A stretch of 49,952 bases of DNA. Source: an uncultured Collinsella sp. GTDB lineage: Bacteria > Actinomycetota > Coriobacteriia > Coriobacteriales > Coriobacteriaceae. A model generated the notes under the pieces. That model saw nothing but the letters and a program-made list of their open reading frames with translations, did no database searches and had not been told where the DNA came from. Below are positions 8,569-16,594 of this stretch, piece after piece. The translations under genes and the position numbers were made by a program. Where the stretch lies: contig UQKU01000014.1 of NCBI GenBank assembly GCA_900541675.1, forward strand, positions 1 through 49,952. The letters are read 5' to 3'. How positions within the stretch are numbered: position 1 is the stretch's first letter; each line of letters starts with the position of its first letter.

Positions 8569-8760
8569 ATGGCACCGATCGCTCCGCTCAAGATGCTCGT
8601 CGCGCCCGCCGCCAAGGCCATCACCCGACTCGGTTCTTCCATGACCTACGACGATGTCCCCTGCGCCGTTGAGGCGCGTTCGGACAGCTGCCCCTACCTG
8701 GGCCACGTCCCCTACTTTGCACCCAAGCTCGCATCTGATCCCGAGCAGCGTGAGCAGTAA
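8569..8760 (+). CDS. Small protein of unknown function (63 aa)
   Basis: ATG at 8569 follows AAAGGAG at a good distance, and nearly all third codon positions are C or G, as in the clear genes here. The protein begins MAPIAPLKMLVAPAAKA, may form a short amphipathic helix, and contains two cysteines (VPCAVEARSDSCPYLG). I do not recognise it. It is read away from the LuxR regulator and toward the APC permease gene. Upstream, CTCACCGAT occurs twice (around 8503 and 8548) with TAAACG/CGTTTA arms between. It could be a small partner of the neighbouring regulator or transporter, but nothing proves this. Confidence 0.7.
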   Translation: MAPIAPLKMLVAPAAKAITRLGSSMTYDDVPCAVEARSDSCPYLGHVPYFAPKLASDPEQREQ

Positions 8761-8795
8761 TCCAAGATGCATCTAGCACCGCACAACTCGCGGCG

Positions 8796-10205
8796 CTACT
8801 GTTTTGGCGCAAAGCGACCTGTCCCCCTTGCGCCAACGCCGGGATTGTCGATGCTGCGGCCGCGGCGCGATATGAGGCGCGAAACCTCGCCCAGCAACAC
8901 GCCGATCACCACACCCATGAGGATCGGCAACTTTGACATCTCGGCGGGCGAGCTGTTAAGCGGCACGATTGTCGCAACAATCGAAAGCACGAGCTCTACC
9001 ACCGGCACCGCAAGCGCTACCGCAAGCACCTTGCCCTCGAAGGGCGCGCGGAACACACGTGGGCGGTCGTCGTATTTACGCAGGCGCCAAAACGCCGGGA
9101 ACATCGGGATATAGCTCATGAGCAGAAAGACGACGTTCATCGAGAAGAAGACCCAAAAGACGTCGGAACCTTCGCCCAGCGGAATCTGAAGTAGCAGCAC
9201 CAAGCTGGCAAAACAACCGTTAATGAGTGCTGAGCCGTTGGGCATGCCGGTCTTCTTGGACACCAGCGCAAAGGGGCGCGGCATGTTGCCGTGGCGCGCG
9301 GCATAGCTCGCCACGTTGTTGACGCCAAAACTCCAGCAGATCATGTTGGCGAACAGCGTCACCAAAAAGGCCACGCCCACGACCATCGTCAGCGGGTGAG
9401 CGCGCCCCACCATGGCGGCAACCGCGTCCACAATGCCCGAATCGAGTGAAAGCTGCTCGGTGGGAACCGCGGCTCCAATACCGATGCCACAGATAATGTA
9501 GATCGCCGCGATGGCAACGCCACCGGCGATAACCGCCTTGGGGATATCGCGCGATGGGTTCTTCATCGTGCTGGCAAAGGTCGCGACCACCTCAAAGCCC
9601 ATAAAGTTGAATAGGATGATTGAAAGATACGTCAGTGAGTTAGTGTCTCCCAGATCGGGGACAAAGGTCTTAAACGACATATCGTTGGCAAAGCCGTTAT
9701 TGCAGGCAAACCAGATGCCGACGATTCCCACCACGGCGGTAATGAGCACCTTGATGACGGCGCCGCCATCCATGACCCAATCGGCCTCGGCCACCGGCTG
9801 CATTGCCATGACCGTGACGCCCCACACAAAGGCAAGCTCGATGGCAATTCGGACCCCAAGCGAAAATTCGATGCCCCATACCGCATTGATGACACTGGGG
9901 AACATGCAGGCGATACTTGCCACCCACAGTGGAAAGTTGACCCAATAGCACCAGGAGCAGCGGGCGCCCCAACGGTCGCCCAAGCCCAGGCGAACCCAAT
10001 CGTACAGACCGCCCTCGGAATCGAACGCCGTACCGAGCTCGGCCACCACCAGGCCATAGGGAAGCAAAAACGTAATGATGAGGAAGATCCACCAGAAGAA
10101 CTGCACGTTACCCATGGCAGATGCCGGAGCGGCCGCCTCGATGGTAAAGACAACGCAGATAACCGAGAGGATGACCTCGAACAGGGAGAACTTTTTACCT
10201 GCCAC
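8796..10205 (-). CDS. APC family amino acid/polyamine antiporter (AguD-like paralogue)
   Basis: A 469-residue permease with about twelve membrane segments. It aligns from end to end with the antiporter at 12325-13764 (ICVVFxxEAAAPA, GNxQFFWWIFLIxTFLLPYG, IPMFPAFxxLRK), so the two are duplicates. The start is a GTG at 10205 with GGGGGAG six bases upstream. It is the last gene of the agmatine cluster, after aguA, but separated from it by about 550 bases of structured DNA. A hairpin followed by a T-run ends a few bases before its ribosome site, so it may be expressed separately. The substrate may be another diamine or amino acid rather than agmatine. Confidence 0.88.
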   Translation of the reverse strand: MAGKKFSLFEVILSVICVVFTIEAAAPASAMGNVQFFWWIFLIITFLLPYGLVVAELGTAFDSEGGLYDWVRLGLGDRWGARCSWCYWVNFPLWVASIACMFPSVINAVWGIEFSLGVRIAIELAFVWGVTVMAMQPVAEADWVMDGGAVIKVLITAVVGIVGIWFACNNGFANDMSFKTFVPDLGDTNSLTYLSIILFNFMGFEVVATFASTMKNPSRDIPKAVIAGGVAIAAIYIICGIGIGAAVPTEQLSLDSGIVDAVAAMVGRAHPLTMVVGVAFLVTLFANMICWSFGVNNVASYAARHGNMPRPFALVSKKTGMPNGSALINGCFASLVLLLQIPLGEGSDVFWVFFSMNVVFLLMSYIPMFPAFWRLRKYDDRPRVFRAPFEGKVLAVALAVPVVELVLSIVATIVPLNSSPAEMSKLPILMGVVIGVLLGEVSRLISRRGRSIDNPGVGARGTGRFAPKQ

Positions 10206-10377
10206 GACACGCTCCCCCTACAGCAAAAAGGATGGCATCTGTACCGAAGGCGCAGCCCAAGGTAGGGTTGCAGGCCGCGTCACCGGTGCAGGTGCCATCC
10301 CAAAGAGAAGAGAGGATGCAATTGTTGGACCAACGCTCGCGGAACAGGCGCGTGTAGATAACGATACGCTGGTACAT
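10195..10377 (-). CDS. Possible 60-aa small or leader protein overlapping the APC start
   Basis: ATG at 10377 has GGAG five bases upstream. The frame avoids A at third positions and runs to a TAA at 10195-10197, overlapping the GTG start of the permease at 10205, an arrangement typical of translational coupling. The peptide begins MYQRIVIYTRLFRERW and contains five cysteines (for example TCTGDAACNPTLGCAF). I do not recognise it. Its second half covers the hairpin at 10230-10300, so translation could affect folding of that RNA. It may instead be a chance ORF. Confidence 0.4.
   Translation of the reverse strand: MYQRIVIYTRLFRERWSNNCILSSLWDGTCTGDAACNPTLGCAFGTDAILFAVGGACRGR
10226..10300 (-). promoter_or_regulatory. 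Candidate attenuator hairpin before the APC permease
   Basis: Arms 10285-10300 and 10230-10245 pair (two mismatches on the minus strand), enclosing a 7-bp hairpin GCAACCC/GGGCTGC. On the minus strand the outer stem is followed directly by TTTTTG and then by the GGGGGAG ribosome site. This is the layout of an intrinsic terminator in a leader. No riboswitch class I know is recognisable. Confidence 0.45.
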
Positions 10378-10432
10378 AGATACTCCGATCAAAACGGCCG
10401 CGATTGCGACCGGAATCTTTTGGCAATTGAAG

Positions 10433-10549
10433 ACGCGTCTGACCTGGGATATTCAAGCGAACAATTGGCCTAACCCGCAATAAATCCCAGATCAGACGCG
10501 TACTCAATCAAAGAGGCGGGCACTCCGAAGTGGAGGCAACGGAGTGCCC
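10433..10549. repeat. Two strong hairpins in the aguA-permease gap
   Basis: An imperfect 18-bp stem pairs 10433-10450 (ACGCGTCTGA...) with 10484-10501. A perfect 10-bp stem pairs 10518-10527 with 10540-10549. Both lie between a probable terminator of aguA and the permease leader, in a gap of about 550 bases. Confidence 0.55.
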
Positions 10550-10555
10550 AAAGAA

Positions 10556-10651
10556 AAACCCAGCCGACCAAGACATCGAATAAACCGACCATCAATGCCC
10601 CGAGATGGTCACGGTGCGATTCATCGACTGTCCGATTGATCGGCTGGGTTT
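10556..10651 (-). terminator. Probable branched terminator after aguA
   Basis: Arms AAACCCAGCCGA (10556-10567) and its complement (10640-10651) close a region with an inner hairpin at 10587-10610. On the minus strand the closing arm runs into TTTTTCTTT. It would end the aguD-aguA transcript and separate the last permease gene. Confidence 0.5.
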
Positions 10652-10739
10652 CCGAGGTGCGGCAGATTGCCCTGAAAGAGGAGGGCATAGACCTTAAGGG
10701 TCATGCCCGACGATTGAAGGGCAAGGTGCCGTGCCTCGG
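10652..10739. repeat. Structured 3' element, copy 3 (core only)
   Basis: Lies just after the stop of aguA. The outer stem CCGAGG/CCTCGG leads to a GG/GA internal loop flanked by GGCA and TTGC, and to a central hairpin (10683-10708) with one bulged base and GGTCATG in the right arm. The same internal loop and central hairpin occur at 30818-30916, but with the two loop strands on opposite sides. The GGTA-loop hairpin of copies 1 and 2 is absent here. Confidence 0.6.
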
Positions 10740-10751
10740 GAAGCCAGACAA

Positions 10752-11957
10752 TTACGCGGACGGCTCCTGCTGCGTAATGCAGTGGATGTTGCCGCCGCCG
10801 AAGACGACCTGCTCGGACTGGACGCCGACGCACTTGTAGACGCCCTCGCCCCAGACCTCGTCATAGATCTTCTGGAGCGTGTCGACGGCCAGCTGGTCGT
10901 TCTCGTCGCCGTACTGCGGGACGATGACGCCGTGGTTGGTGACCAGGTAGTTCATGTAGGACGCGATCAGCGGCTCGTCGGGGACGCGCGGCTCGGCGTT
11001 CTCGTCGGCGTCGATGGTGTCGCAGGAGGCCTGGTCCATGAACAGCGGGTTCACGGGCATGCAGAGCTTGTAGACCTTCATCTTGCGGCCCTTGGCGTCA
11101 ACGGCGTTGGAGAGGGTCTCGTAGGCAGCGTGGCACTGCTCGTAGAACGGATACTCGGGATCGTCGGTCCAGATGCAGGCCATGACGCCCGGAGCGATGA
11201 ACGTGGCAACGTCGTCGATATGACCGTTGGTCTCCTCGGGGTCGATGCCCTCCTTGACCCAGATGACCTTCTCGACACCCAGGTAATCCTTGAGGTGCTC
11301 GTCCATGTAGGCGCGAAGCTCCTCGCTCCAAGGCTCAAACTTCTTGTGGAACTTGGGCCAGATGGACTCGGGATCCTCTTCCTCCTCCAGAACCGCAGAG
11401 CAGGTGCGGCCCGGGGAAAGCAGGCACTGGTCGGTCACGACAAGGGTGCCCTCGCCGTCGACGGTGATGGAGCCGCCCTCGAGGATCATGTCGTCGGGAC
11501 GATAGCGACGGCAGCCGGAGAGCTCAGCCATCTTGAGGGCGATCTGCTCGTCCTTGTCCCACGGAAAGTACAGGCCGTCGACGAGGCCGCCGTAGGCGTT
11601 GAAGTGCCAGTGGTTGGCGCGCTTCTCGCCCTTGCCGTTGATGACGTAGGTGGCGGCGGTGTCGCGGAACCAGGCGTCGTCGGTGGTCATCTCGATAACG
11701 GTGACGTTCTCGTCGTTCTCGAAGACGGCCTTGCAGTTGGCATAGTCGACCTGGTTGGCGCACATATAGACCGGGGTGAACTCGGAGATGGCGCGGGCGA
11801 TGGCGGCATACTGCTTCTGAGCCGGCTTGGCGCCGTGGGCCCAGGTGTCGGTGCGGTGGGGCCAGCCCATCCACACGCGATCCTGCGGGGCGAACTCGGC
11901 GGGCATAAAGAAGCCGTCGGCCTTGGGGGTGGACTCGGACTCGGTGATCGTACGCAT
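10752..11957 (-). CDS. aguA: Agmatine deiminase
   Basis: Converts agmatine to N-carbamoylputrescine and ammonia in the cytosol, the first enzymatic step of the agmatine deiminase pathway. The 401-residue protein carries the family signatures ILEGGSI, the catalytic-histidine stretch NGHIDD and the C-terminal GGGNIHCIT with nucleophile Cys393. The start at 11957 follows GGAGGAAA; the open frame continues upstream without a better site. It lies downstream of the antiporter and putrescine carbamoyltransferase genes on the same strand. The 367-base gap before it holds three GC-rich hairpins. Its neighbours make arginine deiminase or peptidyl-arginine deiminase unlikely. Confidence 0.95.
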   Translation of the reverse strand: MRTITESESTPKADGFFMPAEFAPQDRVWMGWPHRTDTWAHGAKPAQKQYAAIARAISEFTPVYMCANQVDYANCKAVFENDENVTVIEMTTDDAWFRDTAATYVINGKGEKRANHWHFNAYGGLVDGLYFPWDKDEQIALKMAELSGCRRYRPDDMILEGGSITVDGEGTLVVTDQCLLSPGRTCSAVLEEEEDPESIWPKFHKKFEPWSEELRAYMDEHLKDYLGVEKVIWVKEGIDPEETNGHIDDVATFIAPGVMACIWTDDPEYPFYEQCHAAYETLSNAVDAKGRKMKVYKLCMPVNPLFMDQASCDTIDADENAEPRVPDEPLIASYMNYLVTNHGVIVPQYGDENDQLAVDTLQKIYDEVWGEGVYKCVGVQSEQVVFGGGNIHCITQQEPSA

Positions 11958-12324
11958 AAGATTTCCTCCAAATCGAACGATCGTTTGCCGCGGGCGGATT
12001 ACCCGCAGCCTAAAACCAAGAGATAGTGGGCGCCCGTCCCCCGGCAAAGGTCGGGGCGCCCGGTGCCGGTTTTCACGGAGCCGCACCGACGAGCGGCAAC
12101 GTAACCAAGTGCGTGGAGACAAACGCACGAAGGATACGAGAGAGAGGTTGGGGCGGGCGGTGGTTACCGGAGCTATCGCTCGCCCCCGCCCCAGGAAATA
12201 GTGAGCAAATTTGTCGCTTTGGGCACGCCCTCGAAGAGGCTAGAGTGCCTGGAGTCGGGAGCGACAAGCCCGACGAAGCGCACGTTGGTACGCGAGGAGG
12301 GTTGGAGCCCCAGAACCGGGTGCT
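11958..12324 (-). other. Structured intercistronic region between aguD and aguA
   Basis: No gene is visible. In transcript order there are three hairpins: TTGTCGCT/AGCGACAA with an inner GGGCAC/GTGCC (12211-12267), a GC-rich stem GGGGCGGG/CCCGCCCC (12150-12192), and GGGCGCCC/GGGCGCCC (12028-12061). None has a T-run, so they look more like RNA processing or stability structures than terminators. Confidence 0.5.
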
Positions 12325-13764
12325 CTAGTTCTCCTCGGCCTCGGCGGCCTCCTCAGCGAGACGCTGAGCTGCCAGCTCGGGAGTGAGGCCCTTGTACTCG
12401 GTCTCGCGGCCCTTAGCGCTGACGACGCGGACAACCTCGCCGATGAGCAGAAGCACGATGAAGATAACGATCATCGGGAGCTTGTCGCCAATTTCAGCGG
12501 CAGAGAACGGCACCAGCGTTGCAACGATGGCCAGGATCAGCTCGATGCAAGGGATGGCCAGCATGACCTTCATCATGGCACCCTTAAACGGGAACGTGAA
12601 GATGCGCTCGCGGTCGGGGTCGTTCTTGCGAAGGTTGAGGAACGCCGGGAACATCGGGATGTAGGTCAGCAGCAGGAAGACGACGGAGGTGCCGAAGAGC
12701 ATCCAGAAGACGCCGTTGGAGATGGCATCGATGGGAACGAGCTGCAGGCACAGCACCAGGGAGGCAACGACGGCGTTGACCAGGTTGGCACCGTTGGGCA
12801 TGTCGTCATCAGAGATCATCGAGGCGAAGACCTTGGGCATGTTGCCGTGCTCGGCAGCGTAGCGAGCAACGGAGTTAACGCCGAAGGACCAAGCAGCCAT
12901 GTTGGCGAACAGGGTGATCAGGAAGGCAATGCAGATGACCTTAAAGATCATGGAGTCGCCCACCATGGTCTGGACTGCATAAATCATGCCGTAGTCGGGG
13001 TCGATGGAATCGGCCGGCACAGCAGCGCCGATGCCAAAGCCAGCGAACAGGTAGATCACGGCGATGGACAGGCCACCGACGATGATAGCCTTGGGAATAT
13101 CGCGAGCGGGATCGGCCATGTCATCGGTCATGGTGCAGATGACCTCGAAGCCCATGAAGTTAAAGATGATGATCGACAGGTAACCGAGAGCGTTGGTGTT
13201 GGTGAGCTCGGGCAGGAAGGTGGCAGCGGACATGTCGTTCGCAAAACCGTTCTCCATGGCATACCAAATGCCCAAAGCGCCAACGATAACGGCGACGGCG
13301 ACCTTGATGATGGCGCCACCGTTAAGGACCCACTCGGAGTCGGCCGCCTTGGAGCGGCCCATGAGGTAGACGATCCACACAAAGGCAAGATCGATACCCA
13401 TCTTGGCGATCAAGTTGAACTCAACGCCAAAGACCATGCCCAAAATGTCGGGGAACATGGTAGCCAGCGAGGCAATCCACAGCGGGTAGTTGACCCAGTA
13501 GTAATACGAGATGCGGGCGCCCCATTTGTCGCCCAGGCCATCGCGTACCCAGTCGTAAATGCCGCCCTCGCCGTCATAGGTGGTGCCGAGCTCGGCAACA
13601 ACCATGCCATAAGGAAGCAGGAAGGTCAGGATCAGGAAGATCCACCAGAAGAACTGCTGGTTGCCAATGGCAGCAGCAGGAGCGGCGGCCTCGCAAACGA
13701 AGACGACGCAGATGATGGTCGAAATGACCGTCAAAAAGGAAAGCTTTTTCTTTCCGTCGCTCAT
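12325..13764 (-). CDS. aguD: Agmatine:putrescine antiporter, APC family
   Basis: A 479-residue inner-membrane permease of the APC superfamily with about twelve hydrophobic segments. In known agmatine deiminase clusters this position is filled by the antiporter that imports agmatine and exports putrescine, which is the basis for the symbol. The start at 13764 has GAAGGAG six bases upstream. It follows ptcA after 132 bases that contain the hairpin pairs CCGAGGC/GCCTCGG and GCGGGCG/CGCCCGC. The C-terminus is rich in Glu and Ala (LAEEAAEAEEN). Its paralogue at 8796-10205 shares most membrane segments. Confidence 0.85.
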   Translation of the reverse strand: MSDGKKKLSFLTVISTIICVVFVCEAAAPAAAIGNQQFFWWIFLILTFLLPYGMVVAELGTTYDGEGGIYDWVRDGLGDKWGARISYYYWVNYPLWIASLATMFPDILGMVFGVEFNLIAKMGIDLAFVWIVYLMGRSKAADSEWVLNGGAIIKVAVAVIVGALGIWYAMENGFANDMSAATFLPELTNTNALGYLSIIIFNFMGFEVICTMTDDMADPARDIPKAIIVGGLSIAVIYLFAGFGIGAAVPADSIDPDYGMIYAVQTMVGDSMIFKVICIAFLITLFANMAAWSFGVNSVARYAAEHGNMPKVFASMISDDDMPNGANLVNAVVASLVLCLQLVPIDAISNGVFWMLFGTSVVFLLLTYIPMFPAFLNLRKNDPDRERIFTFPFKGAMMKVMLAIPCIELILAIVATLVPFSAAEIGDKLPMIVIFIVLLLIGEVVRVVSAKGRETEYKGLTPELAAQRLAEEAAEAEEN

Positions 13765-13896
13765 GATGAGCTCCTTCGCTCAGTCTTGGACAGATCCGAG
13801 GCCCAAGGTACTAAGGCAATTGCCTGAGCCTCGGTGAGCGGGCGACAGGAGACGAGCATCCGCCGCCCGCAAACGTGCGTTTAGCAGGCTTAAGGC

Positions 13897-14970
13897 TTAG
13901 AGCTGCTCGAGAGCCTCGAGAGCGGCGTGAAGCTCGGCCTTGGCGGAGTACTCGACACCCTCGTCGTTGAGCGGGGTGCGCTTGCCCAGGGCAGCGAGGA
14001 GAGCACGGATGGAGTGCTTGCGGTTCTCGGCCTCGACCCAGCACAGGGAGCGCTCGGGATCGTCCATAACCTCGTCGACGACTTCCTCGTTGCGAGTGGC
14101 CGGCAGGCAGTGCATGAACTTGGAGTTGGGGCCGGCGAAGTTCATCATGTCCATGGTGACCTGATACTTGGGGTAGAACACGTCCATGTAGTTCTCGCCC
14201 GAGACCTCCTCGTCGTACAGGCCATACCACACGTCGGTGTAGATGAAGTCGGCGCCCTTGATGCACTCGATGTCGTCGGAGATGACGACGGAGCCGCCGG
14301 AGACCTTGCAGTTCTCCTCGGCGATGGCCATCATCTGCTTGCCGAACTCGGCGCGCTCCTCAACGGTGCCAACGTGCAGGCCGCCGTCGGGGATCTGGTG
14401 GCCCTTGGGTCCAAACTGGACAAACTTCATGCCGACCTTGGAGGCGATGAACATGAGGGAGACGCAGACCTGGGTGGCGTCGCCGATGAAGGCCAGGGTG
14501 CAGTCCTCGATCTTCTTGCCCTCGGGGAGGTTCTCGAGCATGGTCATGAGGTCGCCCATCTCCTGCGTGGGATGGTTGAACTCGGACATGCCATTGATGA
14601 CGGGCACAGCGGAGCCCTCGGCGAGGCCGACGACGTCCTTGTGACGGTCAACGCGAGCCATCATGATGTCGAGCAGCGAGCCCATAACGCGAGCGGTGTC
14701 GCCCAGGGACTCGTGACCGCCGAGCTGGATGGTGCCAGGGCCATAGAACTGAGCATGGCCGCCGAGGTCGGTCATAGCGGTCTCGAAGGAAAGACGGGTG
14801 CGGGTGGAAACCTGCTGGAAGATCATGCCAAGGCTCTGGTTGCGGAGCAGGTGCGGATAATAACCGTCAACCTTGATGGCCTTCTTCATTGCCAGGCCAA
14901 GATCCTCGATAGCCAGGATCTGCTCTTTGGTGAAGTCGTTGGTGTCGATGAAATCCTTAGGCAGCGCCAT
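13897..14970 (-). CDS. ptcA: Putrescine carbamoyltransferase
   Basis: Phosphorolyses N-carbamoylputrescine to putrescine and carbamoyl phosphate, the energy-yielding branch of agmatine use. The 357-residue protein has the carbamoyl-phosphate motif STRTR (residues 55-59), HPTQE, and HCLPA near the C-terminus. Where ornithine transcarbamylases carry an SMG loop it reads DVWYGLY, the pattern of the putrescine enzyme. The start at 14970 follows AAAGGAA. It is the first gene of the minus-strand agmatine cluster and is divergent from the AguR-like regulator. A carbamate kinase, needed to turn carbamoyl phosphate into ATP, is not in the window. Confidence 0.92.
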   Translation of the reverse strand: MALPKDFIDTNDFTKEQILAIEDLGLAMKKAIKVDGYYPHLLRNQSLGMIFQQVSTRTRLSFETAMTDLGGHAQFYGPGTIQLGGHESLGDTARVMGSLLDIMMARVDRHKDVVGLAEGSAVPVINGMSEFNHPTQEMGDLMTMLENLPEGKKIEDCTLAFIGDATQVCVSLMFIASKVGMKFVQFGPKGHQIPDGGLHVGTVEERAEFGKQMMAIAEENCKVSGGSVVISDDIECIKGADFIYTDVWYGLYDEEVSGENYMDVFYPKYQVTMDMMNFAGPNSKFMHCLPATRNEEVVDEVMDDPERSLCWVEAENRKHSIRALLAALGKRTPLNDEGVEYSAKAELHAALEALEQL

Positions 14971-15125
14971 GTCGATTCCTTTCCGCCGGTCGTGCCGACT
15001 ATTGCTATGAGGCGCTCGAACATCACGCCTCGTGTTGACAAGACCATCATTCACCCGTATGCAATTTTTACCTAGTTTATTCGGGATTAAAGACCGTTCA
15101 CGGAGTTACACCCCCTCTAAACCAA

Positions 15126-15162
15126 TATAAACCCGCAGGTAGCCAGCTTGCAGGGGGTTTAC
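15126..15162. promoter_or_regulatory. Candidate AguR-type operator in the ptcA/aguR gap
   Basis: ATAAACCCGCAGGTA (15127-15141) and GCAGGGGGTTTAC (15150-15162) form an imperfect inverted pair. The first is a near copy of the sequence upstream of the amidohydrolase (7336-7368). A second dyad, ACCGTTC/GAACGGT, flanks this area. The 14971-15299 gap holds no other feature I can support. Function as a binding site is inferred from position and recurrence. Confidence 0.45.
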
Positions 15163-15299
15163 TATCTAGAACCGCGAACGGTATACGGCTATGCTGTATC
15201 TCGGCGCCTAATCCGCAATGGAACGAAGGGTTGAGACGTCTATATCCCACAAGGTATACAGGGCTCGGCCATAGATGAAATGAGATGGGACGGTGGCAG

Positions 15300-16265
15300 A
15301 TGAACACCCTGATGTTCTTCTATACCCTAGCTATACTCGTGATCTGTATTGTGACGGCAGTGCTTTCGCTTGCCGCCTATGCCTCGTCTCGTCGACGCTT
15401 CTTTATCTATGGCAGCGGCGTTTTTATTTGCTATGCCATCGAGATGACCGAGATCTTCTTTTTTGAATACACGTTGCAAAACCAGAGTTTTCCAGCCAGC
15501 GACTATTACTCAATTACCATGCCTGTGTTGCGGACCCTTGTGGCGACCGCTTCACAAGCTTTTATCTGGCTCATTGCCATGGACTTGCTCGACAAACATT
15601 CAAAAAAGCAGTTTGTTATTCCCGTCGCAACGTTCTTCCTGAGCGAGCTGCTGGTCATTGTCGCTGTCCCCTACGGCCCCATGCATCAATGGCTCTACTA
15701 CACGATGCGTCAGGTATTCCTTGTATTTGTGGGACTGTATATCTTTTGGACGGCGCATAAAAGCACGCAGGTCGAGCTTAAGGCGCGCGTCAACAATCAA
15801 CGAAAGCACCTCATTATCGGCGCCATTCTGGTCGGGTGCATCGTTGCCGAGGATTTCTACAACATCCTTGTTGTTCCCATGAGCCTGGCACCCTCTTGGC
15901 TGCAGCTGTACCTGTCCGAGCGCAACTTTAGCGAGAACATCTTTGCGTGCTACTTTGCGATTCTGCTGATCATCTATGCCTATCACGTGCTTTCGATTCG
16001 CATGCAGGAGGCGCCCGAGGAAAAGAACGTCAGCGATCTTGATCGACACATCGAAGAGCAGATGCCCTTCTATCGCAACGCCTACAAGCTCTCCAACCGC
16101 GAAACCGAAGTCATGCGTCTGGTTGTGTTGGGCAAATCGAACCAAGAGATCGCTGACGAGCTCTTCCTTGCCGTGGGCACCGTCAAGACCCATATCCACA
16201 ACATCCTGGTCAAAACTGAGCAGCAAAACCGCACGACGCTCATCCTCCACTTTTGGAAACGATAA
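15300..16265 (+). CDS. aguR: AguR-like membrane LuxR-family regulator
   Basis: A 321-residue one-component regulator: about seven membrane segments, then a C-terminal LuxR helix-turn-helix (LSNRETEVM...IADELFLAVGTVKTHIHNIL). AguR proteins of lactic bacteria are membrane LuxR activators that respond to agmatine and turn on the agmatine operon, and the position divergent from ptcA fits that role. Two starts are possible, 15285 and 15300. The second is preferred because the protein then begins directly before the first membrane segment, as in the paralogue at 7448-8440. The ribosome site is weak for both. It ends against a repeat module with terminator hairpins. Confidence 0.85.
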   Translation: MNTLMFFYTLAILVICIVTAVLSLAAYASSRRRFFIYGSGVFICYAIEMTEIFFFEYTLQNQSFPASDYYSITMPVLRTLVATASQAFIWLIAMDLLDKHSKKQFVIPVATFFLSELLVIVAVPYGPMHQWLYYTMRQVFLVFVGLYIFWTAHKSTQVELKARVNNQRKHLIIGAILVGCIVAEDFYNILVVPMSLAPSWLQLYLSERNFSENIFACYFAILLIIYAYHVLSIRMQEAPEEKNVSDLDRHIEEQMPFYRNAYKLSNRETEVMRLVVLGKSNQEIADELFLAVGTVKTHIHNILVKTEQQNRTTLILHFWKR

Positions 16266-16558
16266 CCTACCAAAAAGGGACAGGTTTATTTTGGCAGGTT
16301 TTATCTGGGCAAATGCCAAAACCGCCGCGAGGGAGCTACTTTCCCTCGCGGCGGTTTTCTAGCAGTAAAACCAAGTGAGTAGGCTTTTGGCGGGATGCCG
16401 AGCACGCCCCAAAACACCACCGCCCTGACCTGCGGTTTTATTGAGCGTTTGGCGCGGTGTGCTCGACAAGTCCAAAAAAGTCTACTCACTTGCATCTGAG
16501 AGGCATCCGATAGACAAAAAACCGCCGCGAAAAGGGTCCGGACCCCGTTCGCGGCGGC
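16266..16558. repeat. Convergent-junction module, copy 2, with 119-bp palindrome
   Basis: Second copy of the 290-bp module at 2299-2588, with the same four parts in the same order. The terminator hairpin is at 16318-16358. The palindrome is at 16373-16491, again exactly 119 bp. The last hairpin has arms CCGCCGCGAA/TTCGCGGCGG with an A-run on its left, so it ends the ABC permease transcript on the minus strand. Several arm differences from copy 1 keep pairing through G-T pairs. It again lies between convergent genes. Confidence 0.8.
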
Positions 16559-16594
16559 TGTTCGCGTTGGTTTTGCGACGGTTTTGCCCGCTTG

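Noticed and set aside
10206..10500. Known riboswitch (guanidine, lysine or similar) before the APC permease
   Set aside because: I could not match the stems or loops to any class I know; kept only as a candidate attenuator.
13897..14970. Ornithine carbamoyltransferase of an arginine deiminase operon
   Set aside because: The DVWYGLY stretch in place of the SMG loop and the aguA/aguD neighbours fit putrescine carbamoyltransferase.
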